DNA from: Streptomyces noursei
Lineage (GTDB): Bacteria; Actinomycetota; Actinomycetes; Streptomycetales; Streptomycetaceae
DNA: 64,000 nt
Direction: 5' to 3'
Assembly: GCF_001646665.1 (NCBI RefSeq)
Contig: NZ_LWBU01000179.1
Span: 192,759 to 256,758 of the forward strand
In this document: positions 19,649 to 28,826 of the stretch, piece by piece
Position numbering within the stretch: the stretch's first letter is position 1
Layout: every line of letters begins with the position of its first letter
Notes under the pieces: generated by a model
What the model saw: only the letters and a program-made list of their open reading frames with translations
What the model was told of the DNA's origin: nothing
The model's database searches: none
Made by a program: the position numbers and the translations under genes

Positions 19649-22120
19649 TCAGTCGACGTCGTTGAGGGTCCAGGTCGAGAGGGCCACGTCGAACGTCTCG
19701 CGGGCGACGTCCCAGCTGTCGTCCTGCACGGTGAAGTAGATCGCGTACTCCGTGCCGTCCTCCGCGATGTACGACTGGTCGATGGCGTGGATCCTCCTGC
19801 CGGCCGGGTCCGTGTACGTGTACTCCCAGAGGGCCCCCGGCCGGCCCTGGAAGGTGTTGGCCTCCAGCCGGAGGCGCTGGTAGCCGGGGTTCTTCTTGCG
19901 GGAGTTGGCCTCCAGGGCGGTGAGGTTCTCCAGGGAGGTGTACGGGGCGTCGTGGACGACGCCCACGAGGATGTGGGACATCCCGGTGGAACCGGCGTAG
20001 GTCACCTGTCCCGCGGGCTCCTCCTTGACGCGGTCCCACACGGAGGGGACGGCGAAGGCGAACCCGGCCGTGTCGGCCACCATCTCGTACCCGTCCGGCA
20101 CCTCGGGCACCGCCGGGGCGGGCGCGCCGGTGCCGCCGTCGGGCGCGGGGGTGTCCGAGGGCGAGGCCGTTCCGCCCGTGGAGGGGTCCTGGCCCGGCTC
20201 GGCGGTCGGCCGCGGGGCGGCTCCGGCGGGCGTCCGCGACGCCTCCGGAACGGCGACGGCCGGCCTGCCGTCCGTGGCGGGCGCGGGCTCGCCGCGGTCC
20301 TTCAGCAGCAGTACGCCGGCGGTGCCGCCGCCCCCGACGGCGGCCGCGGCCACCAGGACGACCCCCCAGAGCAGGACGCGCCGCTTCCCCGACGCGGGGG
20401 CGGACGGTCCGGCGTGCGGCACGGGGGCGGTCATGTCCACCGTGTCCGGCGCCGGGTGGGCGGGGTGCGCCGTCGCGGGGCCGGGATCGTGGGCCGGCGG
20501 GGCGGGGGGCGCGGCGGGGGCGGGGACGGGCTTCTCGGGGGAGCTTGCGGCGGGCGCCGCGCCGGGCTGCTGGGCGGGCCGGGCGGGGGCGGCCGGGGGG
20601 TACGACGGGGTGCCGGGGCCCGGCGGGGTCCCGTCCTGCCGGTGGCCGAGGGCGCGCAGCAGGTACGGGGCCGCGAAGGTCGCCGCACCCGTCCACAGCA
20701 GCCCGAACAGCAGGGCGTCCGGCACGCTCGGGGCCAGCTCGGCCCGCCCGTCGCCGCCGAAGTCCTCGAACGCGCCGGTCACTTGAGCCGACACGCCGCT
20801 CACCCCGGTCAGCAGCAGGTACAGCACCAGGAAGGCCCCGGCCGCCGCCACCCGGCCGGCCGTGTCGCCCGCCCGCCGGGCGGCCCACACGCCGGCCGTG
20901 AGGGCCGCGGCCACGCCCAGCGCGACCAGCCCGGTCACGGTCCAGCCGCCCAGTTCGTCACCGATCTCGGGCAGGCCGACGCTCCCGCGCTCCACGCCCG
21001 ACCCGAAGAACCCGAGCCTGCCCTGCACCTGGTACTCCAGCGGCACGCCCCAGGCCAGCCCCAGCACCGCGACACCGATGTTCGGCAGCACGGGCAGGAC
21101 CAGCAGCAGGGAGGTGCCGTCCACTTCCTCCTTGGCCGCGTACCAGACGAAGCCGATCACCGTGCACACCGCGATCAGCACGCCCAGCGCCCGCACCGCC
21201 GTGCCCAGGGCCCGCGCCGACCGGAGCGCCAGGGGCCACCGCGCCAGGTCGGCGCGTCCGAGCACCGCGGCCGTGACCGCGAGCGCCGCCACCAGCGCGC
21301 CGAGCGCGGCGAGCAGCGGGGACGACGACACCTCGACGCCGGCGACGTCCGGCTGGGCGAACAGGCCGAGGACCAGCACCGCCCCGGCCACCAGGATCGC
21401 GACCCGCACCGCCGCGTCCGCACCGGCGCCGCGGGCGCGCAGCATCCGGGCGCCGAGGTACAGCGCGCCGGCGAACAGGGCGGTGACCGTCAGCGGTACG
21501 AGGGACAGCTCGCCGCCGCCCTGCGCGTAGGCGTCGCCCGGCCCGAAGGAGCCCCAGCCCCGCGGCCCGTTCCCGCCTCCGCCCGCGTCCTCGCCGAAGG
21601 ACGGCCCCGAGGCCGCCATCTCGAAGCCGCCCCCGATGCCCTGGAGCAGCAGTGCCAGCGCGATCCGCAGCCGGTCGCTCCAGCCGACGACGACCTCGTC
21701 CTCCTGGCCGTACGACGGGACGGCGAGGACCGCGGCGAGGACGAGGAGCAGCCCGGCCGGCCAGGCGGCCGCCCTGGCCGCCTGCGCCCAGTCGCCCCGG
21801 AAGGCCCGTCCGAGGAACTCCCCGGCCGCCGAGGGCCGCGCCGGCCCCGGCGCGTACGGCGGAGGCGGCGGGGACGACGGCGGGCCCGCGGGGGGCGGCG
21901 GCGTGGGCGGCACGGCGGGCGCCGCGACGGGCGGGGCCGCGGGTGCCGCGGCGGGCGGGGCCACGGGCGGCGCGGCGGGTGCCGGTCCGGCCGGCGGTGC
22001 CGCCGGGGGCGGCGGGCCGTCGGGAGGCGGCGGCGCCGCGCTCCTCTCCCGCCCGCAGGTCATGCAGAAGCGCGCCTCGTCGGGTGAGGGGGTTCCGCAG
22101 TGCGGGCAGTTCGACGCCAT
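19649..22120 (-). CDS. Zinc-ribbon, multi-pass membrane protein with extracellular C-terminal domain
   Basis: An 823-residue protein starting MASNCPHCGTPSPDEARFC with a CxxC-x10-CxxC zinc ribbon (C5, C8, C19, C22). A Pro/Ala-rich linker follows, then about ten membrane helices to residue 510, a second Pro/Ala linker, one more helix near 580-600, a Pro/Gly/Thr spacer, and a final folded domain of about 150 residues starting PDGYEMVADTAGFAFAVP. The tail is like extracellular domains attached to actinobacterial Ser/Thr kinases. No enzyme motif was seen. Possibly an envelope sensor. Confidence 0.75.
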   Translation of the reverse strand: MASNCPHCGTPSPDEARFCMTCGRERSAAPPPPDGPPPPAAPPAGPAPAAPPVAPPAAAPAAPPVAAPAVPPTPPPPAGPPSSPPPPPYAPGPARPSAAGEFLGRAFRGDWAQAARAAAWPAGLLLVLAAVLAVPSYGQEDEVVVGWSDRLRIALALLLQGIGGGFEMAASGPSFGEDAGGGGNGPRGWGSFGPGDAYAQGGGELSLVPLTVTALFAGALYLGARMLRARGAGADAAVRVAILVAGAVLVLGLFAQPDVAGVEVSSSPLLAALGALVAALAVTAAVLGRADLARWPLALRSARALGTAVRALGVLIAVCTVIGFVWYAAKEEVDGTSLLLVLPVLPNIGVAVLGLAWGVPLEYQVQGRLGFFGSGVERGSVGLPEIGDELGGWTVTGLVALGVAAALTAGVWAARRAGDTAGRVAAAGAFLVLYLLLTGVSGVSAQVTGAFEDFGGDGRAELAPSVPDALLFGLLWTGAATFAAPYLLRALGHRQDGTPPGPGTPSYPPAAPARPAQQPGAAPAASSPEKPVPAPAAPPAPPAHDPGPATAHPAHPAPDTVDMTAPVPHAGPSAPASGKRRVLLWGVVLVAAAAVGGGGTAGVLLLKDRGEPAPATDGRPAVAVPEASRTPAGAAPRPTAEPGQDPSTGGTASPSDTPAPDGGTGAPAPAVPEVPDGYEMVADTAGFAFAVPSVWDRVKEEPAGQVTYAGSTGMSHILVGVVHDAPYTSLENLTALEANSRKKNPGYQRLRLEANTFQGRPGALWEYTYTDPAGRRIHAIDQSYIAEDGTEYAIYFTVQDDSWDVARETFDVALSTWTLNDVD

Positions 22121-22195
22121 GGATGCTCCGGGTGACGGGACGTGAGGGACGGTCACATCCTGCCGTCTGGCCGTCGGCCGTCAACCCGCTTGGCG

Positions 22196-22891
22196 TTATG
22201 CCGCTTTGGTACCCCGGTGCAGTGCCACGATGCCCCCGGTCAGGTTCCGCCACGCCACCTTCGACCAGCCGGCGTCCTGCAACAGCCGGGCCAGCGACGG
22301 CTGGTCGGGCCAGCTCTGGATGGACTCGGCGAGGTACACGTACGCGTCCGGATTGGACGACACGGCGCGCGCGACCGGCGGCAGGGCGCGCATCAGGTAC
22401 TCCTCGTACACGGTCCGGAACGGCGCCCAGGTGGGGTGCGAGAACTCGCAGATCACCACGCGCCCGCCGGGCCTGGTCACCCGGTACAGCTCGCGCAGCG
22501 CGGCCCCGGTGTCCTGGACGTTGCGCAGCCCGAAGGAGATGGTCACCGCGTCGAAGACCCCGTCCCGGAAGGGCAGCCGGGTGGCGTCGCCCGCCGTCAG
22601 CGGCAGCCAGGCGTGGCGCTTCTTGCCCTCGCGCAGCATGCCGAGGGAGAAGTCGCACGGCACGACGTACGCCCCGGCGCGCGCGAAGGGCAGCGAGGAC
22701 GTGCCGGTGCCGGCCGCCAGGTCGAGGACCTTCTGGCCGGGGCGCGCGTCGACCGCCTTGGCGACCTCCTTGCGCCACCGCCGGTCCTGGCCGAGCGAGA
22801 GCACGTCGTTGGTGAGGTCGTAGTTCGCGGCGACGTCGTCGAACATCGAGGCGACTTCGTGCGGCTGCTTGTCCAGGGTTGCTCGCGTCAC
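22196..22891 (-). CDS. menG: Demethylmenaquinone methyltransferase
   Basis: A 231-residue class I SAM methyltransferase that makes the last step of menaquinone synthesis, C-methylation of demethylmenaquinone. It starts MTRATLDKQPHEVASMFDDVAANYDLTNDVLSLGQ, the UbiE/MenG family opening, with the SAM motif VLDLAAGTGTSSLPFARAG near residue 55 and the second signature FDAVTISFGLRNVQD near 112. It lies 31 bases from the amidohydrolase-like gene and reads the same way as mqnC, so all three may be one operon. Confidence 0.95.
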   Translation of the reverse strand: MTRATLDKQPHEVASMFDDVAANYDLTNDVLSLGQDRRWRKEVAKAVDARPGQKVLDLAAGTGTSSLPFARAGAYVVPCDFSLGMLREGKKRHAWLPLTAGDATRLPFRDGVFDAVTISFGLRNVQDTGAALRELYRVTRPGGRVVICEFSHPTWAPFRTVYEEYLMRALPPVARAVSSNPDAYVYLAESIQSWPDQPSLARLLQDAGWSKVAWRNLTGGIVALHRGTKAA

Positions 22892-22922
22892 CCGCCCATT
22901 GTGGCAGGCGGCCCCGTTCCGG

Positions 22923-23522
22923 CTACGCCCGCCTGTGGACGAGGCGGCCGGCCACCACGGTGGCCACGCACGTGGAGGCGCCCAGGCGCACCAGCGCGGC
23001 CGGGTCGGGCACGTCGAACACGGCGAACCGCGCCGGTCCGCCGACGGTGAGCCCCGGCAGCAGCACGAGGGGCCGCGGCGAGAACGACGCCGGTCCCGGC
23101 AGGTTCGGCGGGCGCCCGCCGACGGCCAGTCCCGCCCGCCGCACGGCGTCCAGGGCGGCGCGGGAGCGCAGCTCGCCGGCGACGGCGACCGTGCCGTGGG
23201 CCAGCATGCGCTGGACCCCGCGCCGGGCGCTGGCGCCCTGCCGCGAGGGTTCGGCGCGGAAGAGGGCCCGCGCCCGCTCGCCGGTGACCGGCCGGGTGCC
23301 GAACTCGTCGGCCTCGCGCGGGTCGGGGTGGTAGGCCTGCTCCAGCAGTTCGGGCCCGTACGGGTTGAGCAGCCCGGGGGTGAGGATGCCCGGCCACCGC
23401 CGCACCCGCGCCCGCGGATGGGCCGCGGCCAGGTCCTCGTACGGGCCGAGGGCGGCGATGTGCGCGCCCTCGACCAGGACGGCGGTCCCGGGCGTGGCGT
23501 CGGCGACGTGGAGCGTCAGCAC
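22923..23522 (-). CDS. Degenerate amidohydrolase-like (imidazolonepropionase-like) protein next to mqnC
   Basis: A 199-residue protein resembling only the small beta-sandwich and flanking parts of amidohydrolases (VLVEGAHIAALGP near residue 16; PARFAVFDVPDP near 170). In active amidohydrolases the segment after PG-L-N/D carries the metal motif H-x-H; here it reads ILTPGLLNPYGPELLE, with no H-x-H, and the length is about half that of the family. It therefore looks non-catalytic. The stop of mqnC lies 7 bases upstream, so it is co-translated with that enzyme. Role unknown. Confidence 0.65.
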   Translation of the reverse strand: MLTLHVADATPGTAVLVEGAHIAALGPYEDLAAAHPRARVRRWPGILTPGLLNPYGPELLEQAYHPDPREADEFGTRPVTGERARALFRAEPSRQGASARRGVQRMLAHGTVAVAGELRSRAALDAVRRAGLAVGGRPPNLPGPASFSPRPLVLLPGLTVGGPARFAVFDVPDPAALVRLGASTCVATVVAGRLVHRRA

Positions 23523-23529
23523 GGCGGGC

Positions 23530-24729
23530 TCAGGTGGTGGGGAGCAGCTTGAGCTCGGGGTGGGCGGTGCCGCCCGCGATGGCGGTGGAGGAGATGTGGG
23601 AGGCGACCCGCTCGTCGACCGGGTCGTTCGCCGGGTCGTCGTGGACGACGATGTGCTCGTACGTCGTGGTGCGCTGCGCCGGGACGCGGTCGGCGGTGCG
23701 GATCATGTCGATCATCTCGCGGAGGTTGGAGCGGTGCTTGGCGCCGGCCGACGAGACGACGTTCTCCTCCAGCATGATCGACCCGAGGTCGTCGGCACCG
23801 TAGTGCAGGGTCAGCTGCCCGATCTCCTTGCCCGTGGTGAGCCAGGAGCCCTGGATGTGGGCGACGTTGTCGAAGAACAGCCGCGCGATGGCGATCATCC
23901 GCAGGTACTCGAAGATCGTGGCCTGGGTGCGGCCCTTCAGGTGGTTGTTCTCCGGCTGGTACGTGTACGGGATGAAGGCGCGGAAGCCGCCCGTGCGGTC
24001 CTGGACGTCGCGGATCATGCGCATGTGCTCGATGCGCTCGGCGTTGGTCTCGCCGGTGCCCATGAGCATGGTGGAGGTCGACTCGACGCCCATCCGGTGC
24101 GCGGTCTCCATGATCTCCAGCCAGCGCTCGCCGGACTCCTTCAGCGGTGCGATGGCCTTGCGGGGCCGCTCGGGGAGCAGTTCCGCGCCGGCGCCGGCGA
24201 ACGAGTCGAGACCGGCGGCGTGGATGCGGGAGATCGCCTCCTCGACGGAGACGCCGGAGATGCGGGCCATGTGCTCGACCTCGGAGGCGCCGAGGGAGTG
24301 GATGACCAGCTGGGGGAATTCCTTCTTGATGGCGGCGAAGTGCTTCTCGTAGTACTCCACGCCGTAGTCCGGGTGGTGCCCGCCCTGGAACATGATCTGC
24401 GTGCCGCCCAGTTCGACGGTCTCCGCGCAGCGGCGCAGGATGTCGTCGAGATCCCGGGTCCAGCCCTTGGCGGTGTCCTTGGGCGGCGCGTAGAAGGCGC
24501 AGAACTTGCACGCGGTGACGCACACGTTCGTGTAGTTGATGTTGCGCTCGATGATGTACGTCGCGATGTGCTCGGTACCGGCGTAGCGCCGCCGGCGCAC
24601 CGCGTCCGCCGCCGCGCCCAGCGCGTGGAGGGGGGCCGACCGGTACAGGTCGAGCGCCTCCTCCGGCGTGATCCGTCCACCCTCGGCGGCACGGTCGAGC
24701 ACGGACTGGAGGTCGGCCTTCTCGGTCAC
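23530..24729 (-). CDS. mqnC: Cyclic dehypoxanthinyl futalosine synthase (radical SAM)
   Basis: A 399-residue radical-SAM enzyme of the futalosine menaquinone pathway; it cyclises dehypoxanthine futalosine. The [4Fe-4S]/SAM motif is C70-x3-C74-x2-C77 (NYTNVCVTACKFCAFY). The family run GGTQIMFQGGHHPDYGVEYYE and the late GADDLGSIMLEENVVSSAGA distinguish it from its paralogue MqnE. Start MTEKADLQSVL. Its product feeds the MqnD step, not in this window. Confidence 0.96.
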   Translation of the reverse strand: MTEKADLQSVLDRAAEGGRITPEEALDLYRSAPLHALGAAADAVRRRRYAGTEHIATYIIERNINYTNVCVTACKFCAFYAPPKDTAKGWTRDLDDILRRCAETVELGGTQIMFQGGHHPDYGVEYYEKHFAAIKKEFPQLVIHSLGASEVEHMARISGVSVEEAISRIHAAGLDSFAGAGAELLPERPRKAIAPLKESGERWLEIMETAHRMGVESTSTMLMGTGETNAERIEHMRMIRDVQDRTGGFRAFIPYTYQPENNHLKGRTQATIFEYLRMIAIARLFFDNVAHIQGSWLTTGKEIGQLTLHYGADDLGSIMLEENVVSSAGAKHRSNLREMIDMIRTADRVPAQRTTTYEHIVVHDDPANDPVDERVASHISSTAIAGGTAHPELKLLPTT

Positions 24730-24814
24730 CGGGTGACACCTTTCGGCGGTTTGCAGGGCTTCTGCGCGGACCGAACCAGCCTACGCCAGCGGTCCGGCCG
24801 CCCTCGGCCGCGGG

Positions 24815-26488
24815 TCAGCCGGTCCTGCGGAGCGTGGCGCGCGGGTTGCCCGCCGCCGCCTCGCCGGACGCGTAGCGGAGGGTGCCGTCGGCGCCGAGGG
24901 TGTACGTGACGGCGGCCGTGCCCTTGGTGCAGAGCAGTTCGGTGGACGGGCGGGCGGGGTCGGTGCGCTCGGTGACGCGCAGTTCCCTCGCGGTCGCGGA
25001 GACCAGCCGGCTCACGCCGTTGCACCGGAACGAGCCGAGGGCGGTGGAGGTGCGCACCACGTCCTCGCCCCGGCGGCCCGCGGTGACGACCACGGTGATC
25101 CGCCCGCCCGTCAGGCCGCTGTCCTGGGTCAGCTCGCCCTCCCAGGTGCCGACGAACCCCTGCGGTACGGAGACGGCGGCCGACTCACCGGAGCCCGGGG
25201 CGCCGCCGTCCGTGGCGCTGCCGCTCGGGGCCGCGCCCGCCGGCGGCCCGTGCCCGGCCGTGTCGTCGTGCCCGCCGCGGTCGAAGAGACCGAGGAGGGA
25301 GCCCCCGCCCACCGTCACCGCGGCCAGCGCGCCCGCCACCGCGAGGGCGACCGTGCAGCTGAGGCGGCGGCCGGTGCCCGACGGCGTGGGCTCGGAGGCG
25401 GTCGACACCGAGAGGGACAGGGGCGTACGGGGCCGGGGCGCGGCGTCCGCGGCCGGTGCGGGGCCGGGGGGCGGGCCGAAGACCCCGGGGGACGGCGGGG
25501 GCCCGGGCGGGGGCGGCGGGGGCCCGGGCGGCGCCCCGACCGCCGGGCTGCTGAAGGGCACCGGCCCGGAACCGGACGGGTCCGCCGCCGCCGGCTCCAG
25601 GTCCAGCAGCCGCACCGCCTCGTGCCCGAGCCGCTGCACCAGGGGTCCCGGCAGCCACCCGCCCGCCACCAGCCCGGCCGCCCCGCCCGGCGCGAGCCGT
25701 CCGGCCACCTCACCGGGGGCGGGCCGGGCGGCGGGGTCCTTGGCCAGGCACCCGGCGACCAGGTCCCGCAGGTCACCGGTGAGGGTGCCGCCCAGCTCCG
25801 GCTCCTCGTGGACCACCTTGTAGAGGAGGGCCGCCGACGAGTCGCCGGGGAACGGCGCCGTGCCGGTCGCCGCGTACGCCAGGACCGCGCCCAGCGAGAA
25901 GACGTCGGCGGCGCCGGTCACGCCCTTGCCGAGGATCTGCTCGGGCGCCATGTAACCGGGCGAGCCGACCGAGACGCCGGTGGACGTCAGCGACGCGGTG
26001 CCGTCCGTCGCCCGGGCGATGCCGAAGTCGATGAGCCGGGGCCCGTCCAGGGCCAGCAGCACGTTCGAGGGCTTGACGTCCCGGTGGACGAGCCCGAGCC
26101 CGTGCACGGCCGCCAGCGCCTCCGCCAGTCCGGCGCCCAGCGCCCGGACCGTGTGGTGCGGCAGCGGCCCGTGGTCGGCGACGGCCCGGGCGAGGGGCGG
26201 TCCGGTGACGTACCCGGTGGCCACCCAGGGGACCGGCGCGTCCGGGTCGGCGTCGAGCACGGGGGCCGTCCAGCACCCCCCGACCCGCCGCGCCGCCCCG
26301 ACCTCGCGACGGAACCGCGCCCGGAACTCCTCGTCCAGCGCGAAGTGCGGGTGCACCACCTTGACCGCCACGGTGCGGCCGCCCTCGCTGCGCGCCAGGT
26401 AGACCCGGCCCATGCCGCCCGCCCCGAGTCTGCCGAGGAGCCGGTACGGACCGATGGCGGCCGGATCGCCGACTTCCAGCGGCTGCAT
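24815..26488 (-). CDS. Membrane-anchored Ser/Thr protein kinase (Hanks type)
   Basis: A 557-residue kinase. Residues 13-265 form the catalytic domain with glycine loop GAGGMGRVY (22-30), lysine K43, catalytic HRDVKPSN (135-142) and DFG at 154-156. A Pro/Gly-rich juxtamembrane stretch of about 90 residues leads to one membrane helix near 373-398. The extracellular C-terminal domain of about 110 residues (from FVGTWEGELTQ) resembles a lipocalin-like or kinase-associated sensor. It stands alone upstream of mqnC with an 85-base gap. Confidence 0.93.
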   Translation of the reverse strand: MQPLEVGDPAAIGPYRLLGRLGAGGMGRVYLARSEGGRTVAVKVVHPHFALDEEFRARFRREVGAARRVGGCWTAPVLDADPDAPVPWVATGYVTGPPLARAVADHGPLPHHTVRALGAGLAEALAAVHGLGLVHRDVKPSNVLLALDGPRLIDFGIARATDGTASLTSTGVSVGSPGYMAPEQILGKGVTGAADVFSLGAVLAYAATGTAPFPGDSSAALLYKVVHEEPELGGTLTGDLRDLVAGCLAKDPAARPAPGEVAGRLAPGGAAGLVAGGWLPGPLVQRLGHEAVRLLDLEPAAADPSGSGPVPFSSPAVGAPPGPPPPPPGPPPSPGVFGPPPGPAPAADAAPRPRTPLSLSVSTASEPTPSGTGRRLSCTVALAVAGALAAVTVGGGSLLGLFDRGGHDDTAGHGPPAGAAPSGSATDGGAPGSGESAAVSVPQGFVGTWEGELTQDSGLTGGRITVVVTAGRRGEDVVRTSTALGSFRCNGVSRLVSATARELRVTERTDPARPSTELLCTKGTAAVTYTLGADGTLRYASGEAAAGNPRATLRRTG

Positions 26489-26606
26489 GCGCCTTCCCCC
26501 CGTACGTCGTCGCGCACAGCAGCGTAGAGGGACGGAACCGGTCCGCGCGTCCGGTCATCTAGTACGCCGTACCGGCCGTGAATGCCCGAAAGACCCGGAG
26601 TGCTCC

Positions 26607-27659
26607 ATGAAACGTCCGACCAGGGCGCTCGTCGCCGCCGTCGCCCTCGGCTCCCTCACCGCGGTCACGGGCTGCTCCGGCGAGGGGGAGCCGATGACGT
26701 TCGACGGCCCGGGCGCGACGGCCGCCGCGCCCGGCGGGTCCGCCGCGCCCGTCCCTTCGAAGGGTCCTTCGAAGGGCACCGGGGGGACGGTTCCGAAGAC
26801 GCTGATGCCGACCGGGCCGAAGGCGGAGTTCACCACCGCCAACACGCTTCCCGACGGCACCAGGATCGGCGTGACCACGCTGCACGGCGCCAAGTCCGGC
26901 TTCACCGGCAAGGTCTGGGTGTGGGCGCCGCAGCAGTACTTCGACCCGAAGTACGCGAAGAGCGGCTTCCCGGTGCTCATCGCCCTGCCCGGCGGGAACG
27001 GTTATCCGAACAATTACTGGATGGGCACCGACCTCAAGTTGCAGAGCAGCATCAGCGAGTGGTCGAAGGAGGGCAAGAGCCTGCCCTTCGTGGTGGTGAT
27101 GCCCGTTCTCAACCCGGACGACAAGTACTACTACGACGGCAGCGATATACCCGGGCAGCCGAGAATGGGCACCTGGATGACGGAAGACGTTCCCGATTTC
27201 GTCAGGGCGAATTTCCGTACGTTCACCTCGCGGGACGGCTGGGCGTTCATGGGCTCCTCGTCCGGCGGGTTCGTCGGCCTGAAGTCCGTGCTGAAACACC
27301 CCGACAGGTTCAAGGCCGTCATCGCGTCCGGCCCGGACACGGTTCCGGACTCGCCGCTGTGGGCCGGACACGAGAAGGAGAGGCGGGCGAACGACCCGGA
27401 GAGGCTGGCCGCGCTCCTCGGTTCCCGGCCGGACTCGGAGGACCGCCGGGTGTACCTGGCGTTCCAGGTCGGCAGCCGGGAATCGGGCGTGCCCGCCCTC
27501 AGGACCTTCGTCCGGAAGTACACCAAGGGGCCGGTCAAGAGCCGCCTGCAGGTGATACCGGACGGCGGGCACAACGCCAGGACCTATGTGCGGGGGATGG
27601 GGGACGGCTCGATCCAGTGGATCAGCGAGCACCTCCAGGCCCCCGTCCCCGGCCCCTGA
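26607..27659 (+). CDS. Secreted alpha/beta-hydrolase lipoprotein (esterase family)
   Basis: A 350-residue lipoprotein: a signal peptide with the lipobox VTGC at about residue 25, then a Gly/Pro/Thr-rich spacer. The hydrolase domain from about residue 75 has oxyanion-loop sequence FPVLIALPGGNGYPNNY, the nucleophile elbow MGSSSGGFVG and a late histidine in PDGGHNARTYV, as in the esterase-D/mycolyltransferase-like family. Start MKRPTRALVAA was chosen for the signal peptide. It is divergent from the kinase gene and ends 9 bases from the facing mqnA. Confidence 0.85.
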   Translation: MKRPTRALVAAVALGSLTAVTGCSGEGEPMTFDGPGATAAAPGGSAAPVPSKGPSKGTGGTVPKTLMPTGPKAEFTTANTLPDGTRIGVTTLHGAKSGFTGKVWVWAPQQYFDPKYAKSGFPVLIALPGGNGYPNNYWMGTDLKLQSSISEWSKEGKSLPFVVVMPVLNPDDKYYYDGSDIPGQPRMGTWMTEDVPDFVRANFRTFTSRDGWAFMGSSSGGFVGLKSVLKHPDRFKAVIASGPDTVPDSPLWAGHEKERRANDPERLAALLGSRPDSEDRRVYLAFQVGSRESGVPALRTFVRKYTKGPVKSRLQVIPDGGHNARTYVRGMGDGSIQWISEHLQAPVPGP

Positions 27660-27668
27660 GCCGTACCC

Positions 27669-28565
27669 CTAGGGAGTGCGCCGGTCCGCGGGGACGTCCC
27701 GGCCCAGCAGCTCGACCGTCACGTCCGCCGGGAACCCGGTCGTGGGGCCGGTCCGGCGGGCGAACTCCCGTACGCCCGCGAGCTGGTCGGGCCCGAAGCG
27801 GAAGTCCAGGGTCGTGAAGTACTTCTCCAGCAGCACCGCGTCGAACGCCTCCCAGCGCGCGGCCTGCTCGGCGACCTTGGCGACCTCCTCCAGCGACACG
27901 TCGCGGGAGGCCAGGAACGCCTCGTGGACCTGGCGCACGACCCTCGGTTCGCGTGCCAGGTACTCCTTGCGGACGGCCCACACCGCGAAGACGAACGGCA
28001 GGCCCGTCCACTCCTTCCACATCTGCCCCAGGTCGTGGACCTGGAGGCCCAGCCGCGGGGCGTCGTGCAGGGAGGCGCGCAGCGCGGCGTCCCCGATCAG
28101 GACGGCCGCCTCGGCCTCCTGCATCATCACGCCGAGGTCGGGCGGGCAGGTGTAGTAGTCCGGGGCGACCCCGTACCGCTCGGCGAGCAGCAGCTGCGCC
28201 AGGCGTACGGAGGTGCGGGAGGTGGAGCCCAGCGCGACGCGCGCCCCGTCCAGGTCCTCCAGCGGGCGCTGGGAGACGATCACGCACGACATGACCGGGC
28301 CGTCGCAGCCGACCGCCAGGTCGGGGAAGGCGACGAGGTCGTCGGACGCGCGCAGGAACTCGACGAGGGTGACCGGCGCGATGTCGAGGTCGCCCCGGAC
28401 GAGCCGGTCGCTGAGCTTCTCGGGGGTGTCCTTGGTGAGCTCGAGGTCGAGGAGCGTTCCGGTGCGGGCGAGGCCCCAGTAGAGCGGGAGGCAGTTCAGG
28501 AACTGGATGTGTCCGACGCGGGGCCGGCTCCGCAGCTGGTGGGGATCGTCGGTTGAATTGTCCAC
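27669..28565 (-). CDS. mqnA: Chorismate dehydratase
   Basis: First committed enzyme of the futalosine pathway; it dehydrates chorismate to 3-enolpyruvoylbenzoate. The 298-residue protein has the MqnA family opening PRVGHIQFLNCLPLYWGL near residue 15, then GDLDIAPVTLVEFLR near 58 and GSTSRTSVRLAQLLLAERYG near 113, in a periplasmic-binding-type fold. It is transcribed alone, upstream of nothing co-directional, and separate from mqnC and mqnE. Confidence 0.95.
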   Translation of the reverse strand: MDNSTDDPHQLRSRPRVGHIQFLNCLPLYWGLARTGTLLDLELTKDTPEKLSDRLVRGDLDIAPVTLVEFLRASDDLVAFPDLAVGCDGPVMSCVIVSQRPLEDLDGARVALGSTSRTSVRLAQLLLAERYGVAPDYYTCPPDLGVMMQEAEAAVLIGDAALRASLHDAPRLGLQVHDLGQMWKEWTGLPFVFAVWAVRKEYLAREPRVVRQVHEAFLASRDVSLEEVAKVAEQAARWEAFDAVLLEKYFTTLDFRFGPDQLAGVREFARRTGPTTGFPADVTVELLGRDVPADRRTP

Positions 28566-28731
28566 AACGCGAGGCTAGCCCCGTCTCGTACGACCGGCCT
28601 CGCCGGGTCCGGCGTCAGAGCCGGGGAACTCCGTCAAACATCCGAGTGACGTGATCTTTCCCTCTACCCATGCGCACACCGTGCGTGCTAGGCTCAACGC
28701 AAGTTGCAGTTTGGTTTCCCTTGCAGTACAG

Positions 28732-28759
28732 AGCCTGCGGAGCATGTGACCCGCAGGCT
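28732..28759 (+). promoter_or_regulatory. Terminator-like hairpin in the 5' leader of the cold-shock gene
   Basis: AGCCTGCGG (28732-28740) and CCGCAGGCT (28751-28759) form a perfect 9-bp stem with a 10-base loop, followed at once by TTTTGTAGTTTT. This is the shape of an intrinsic terminator, yet it lies 67 bases before the start codon of the cold-shock gene. A possible -10 (TAGGCT, 28689-28694) lies upstream, so the hairpin would be inside the transcript leader and could act as an attenuator or RNA thermometer. Confidence 0.6.
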
Positions 28760-28826
28760 TTTGTAGTTTTCAGACTTGTTTGGCAGGTTCTGGAGCAGGG
28801 CAACCCTTTGGCCCATAGGAGGGCTT

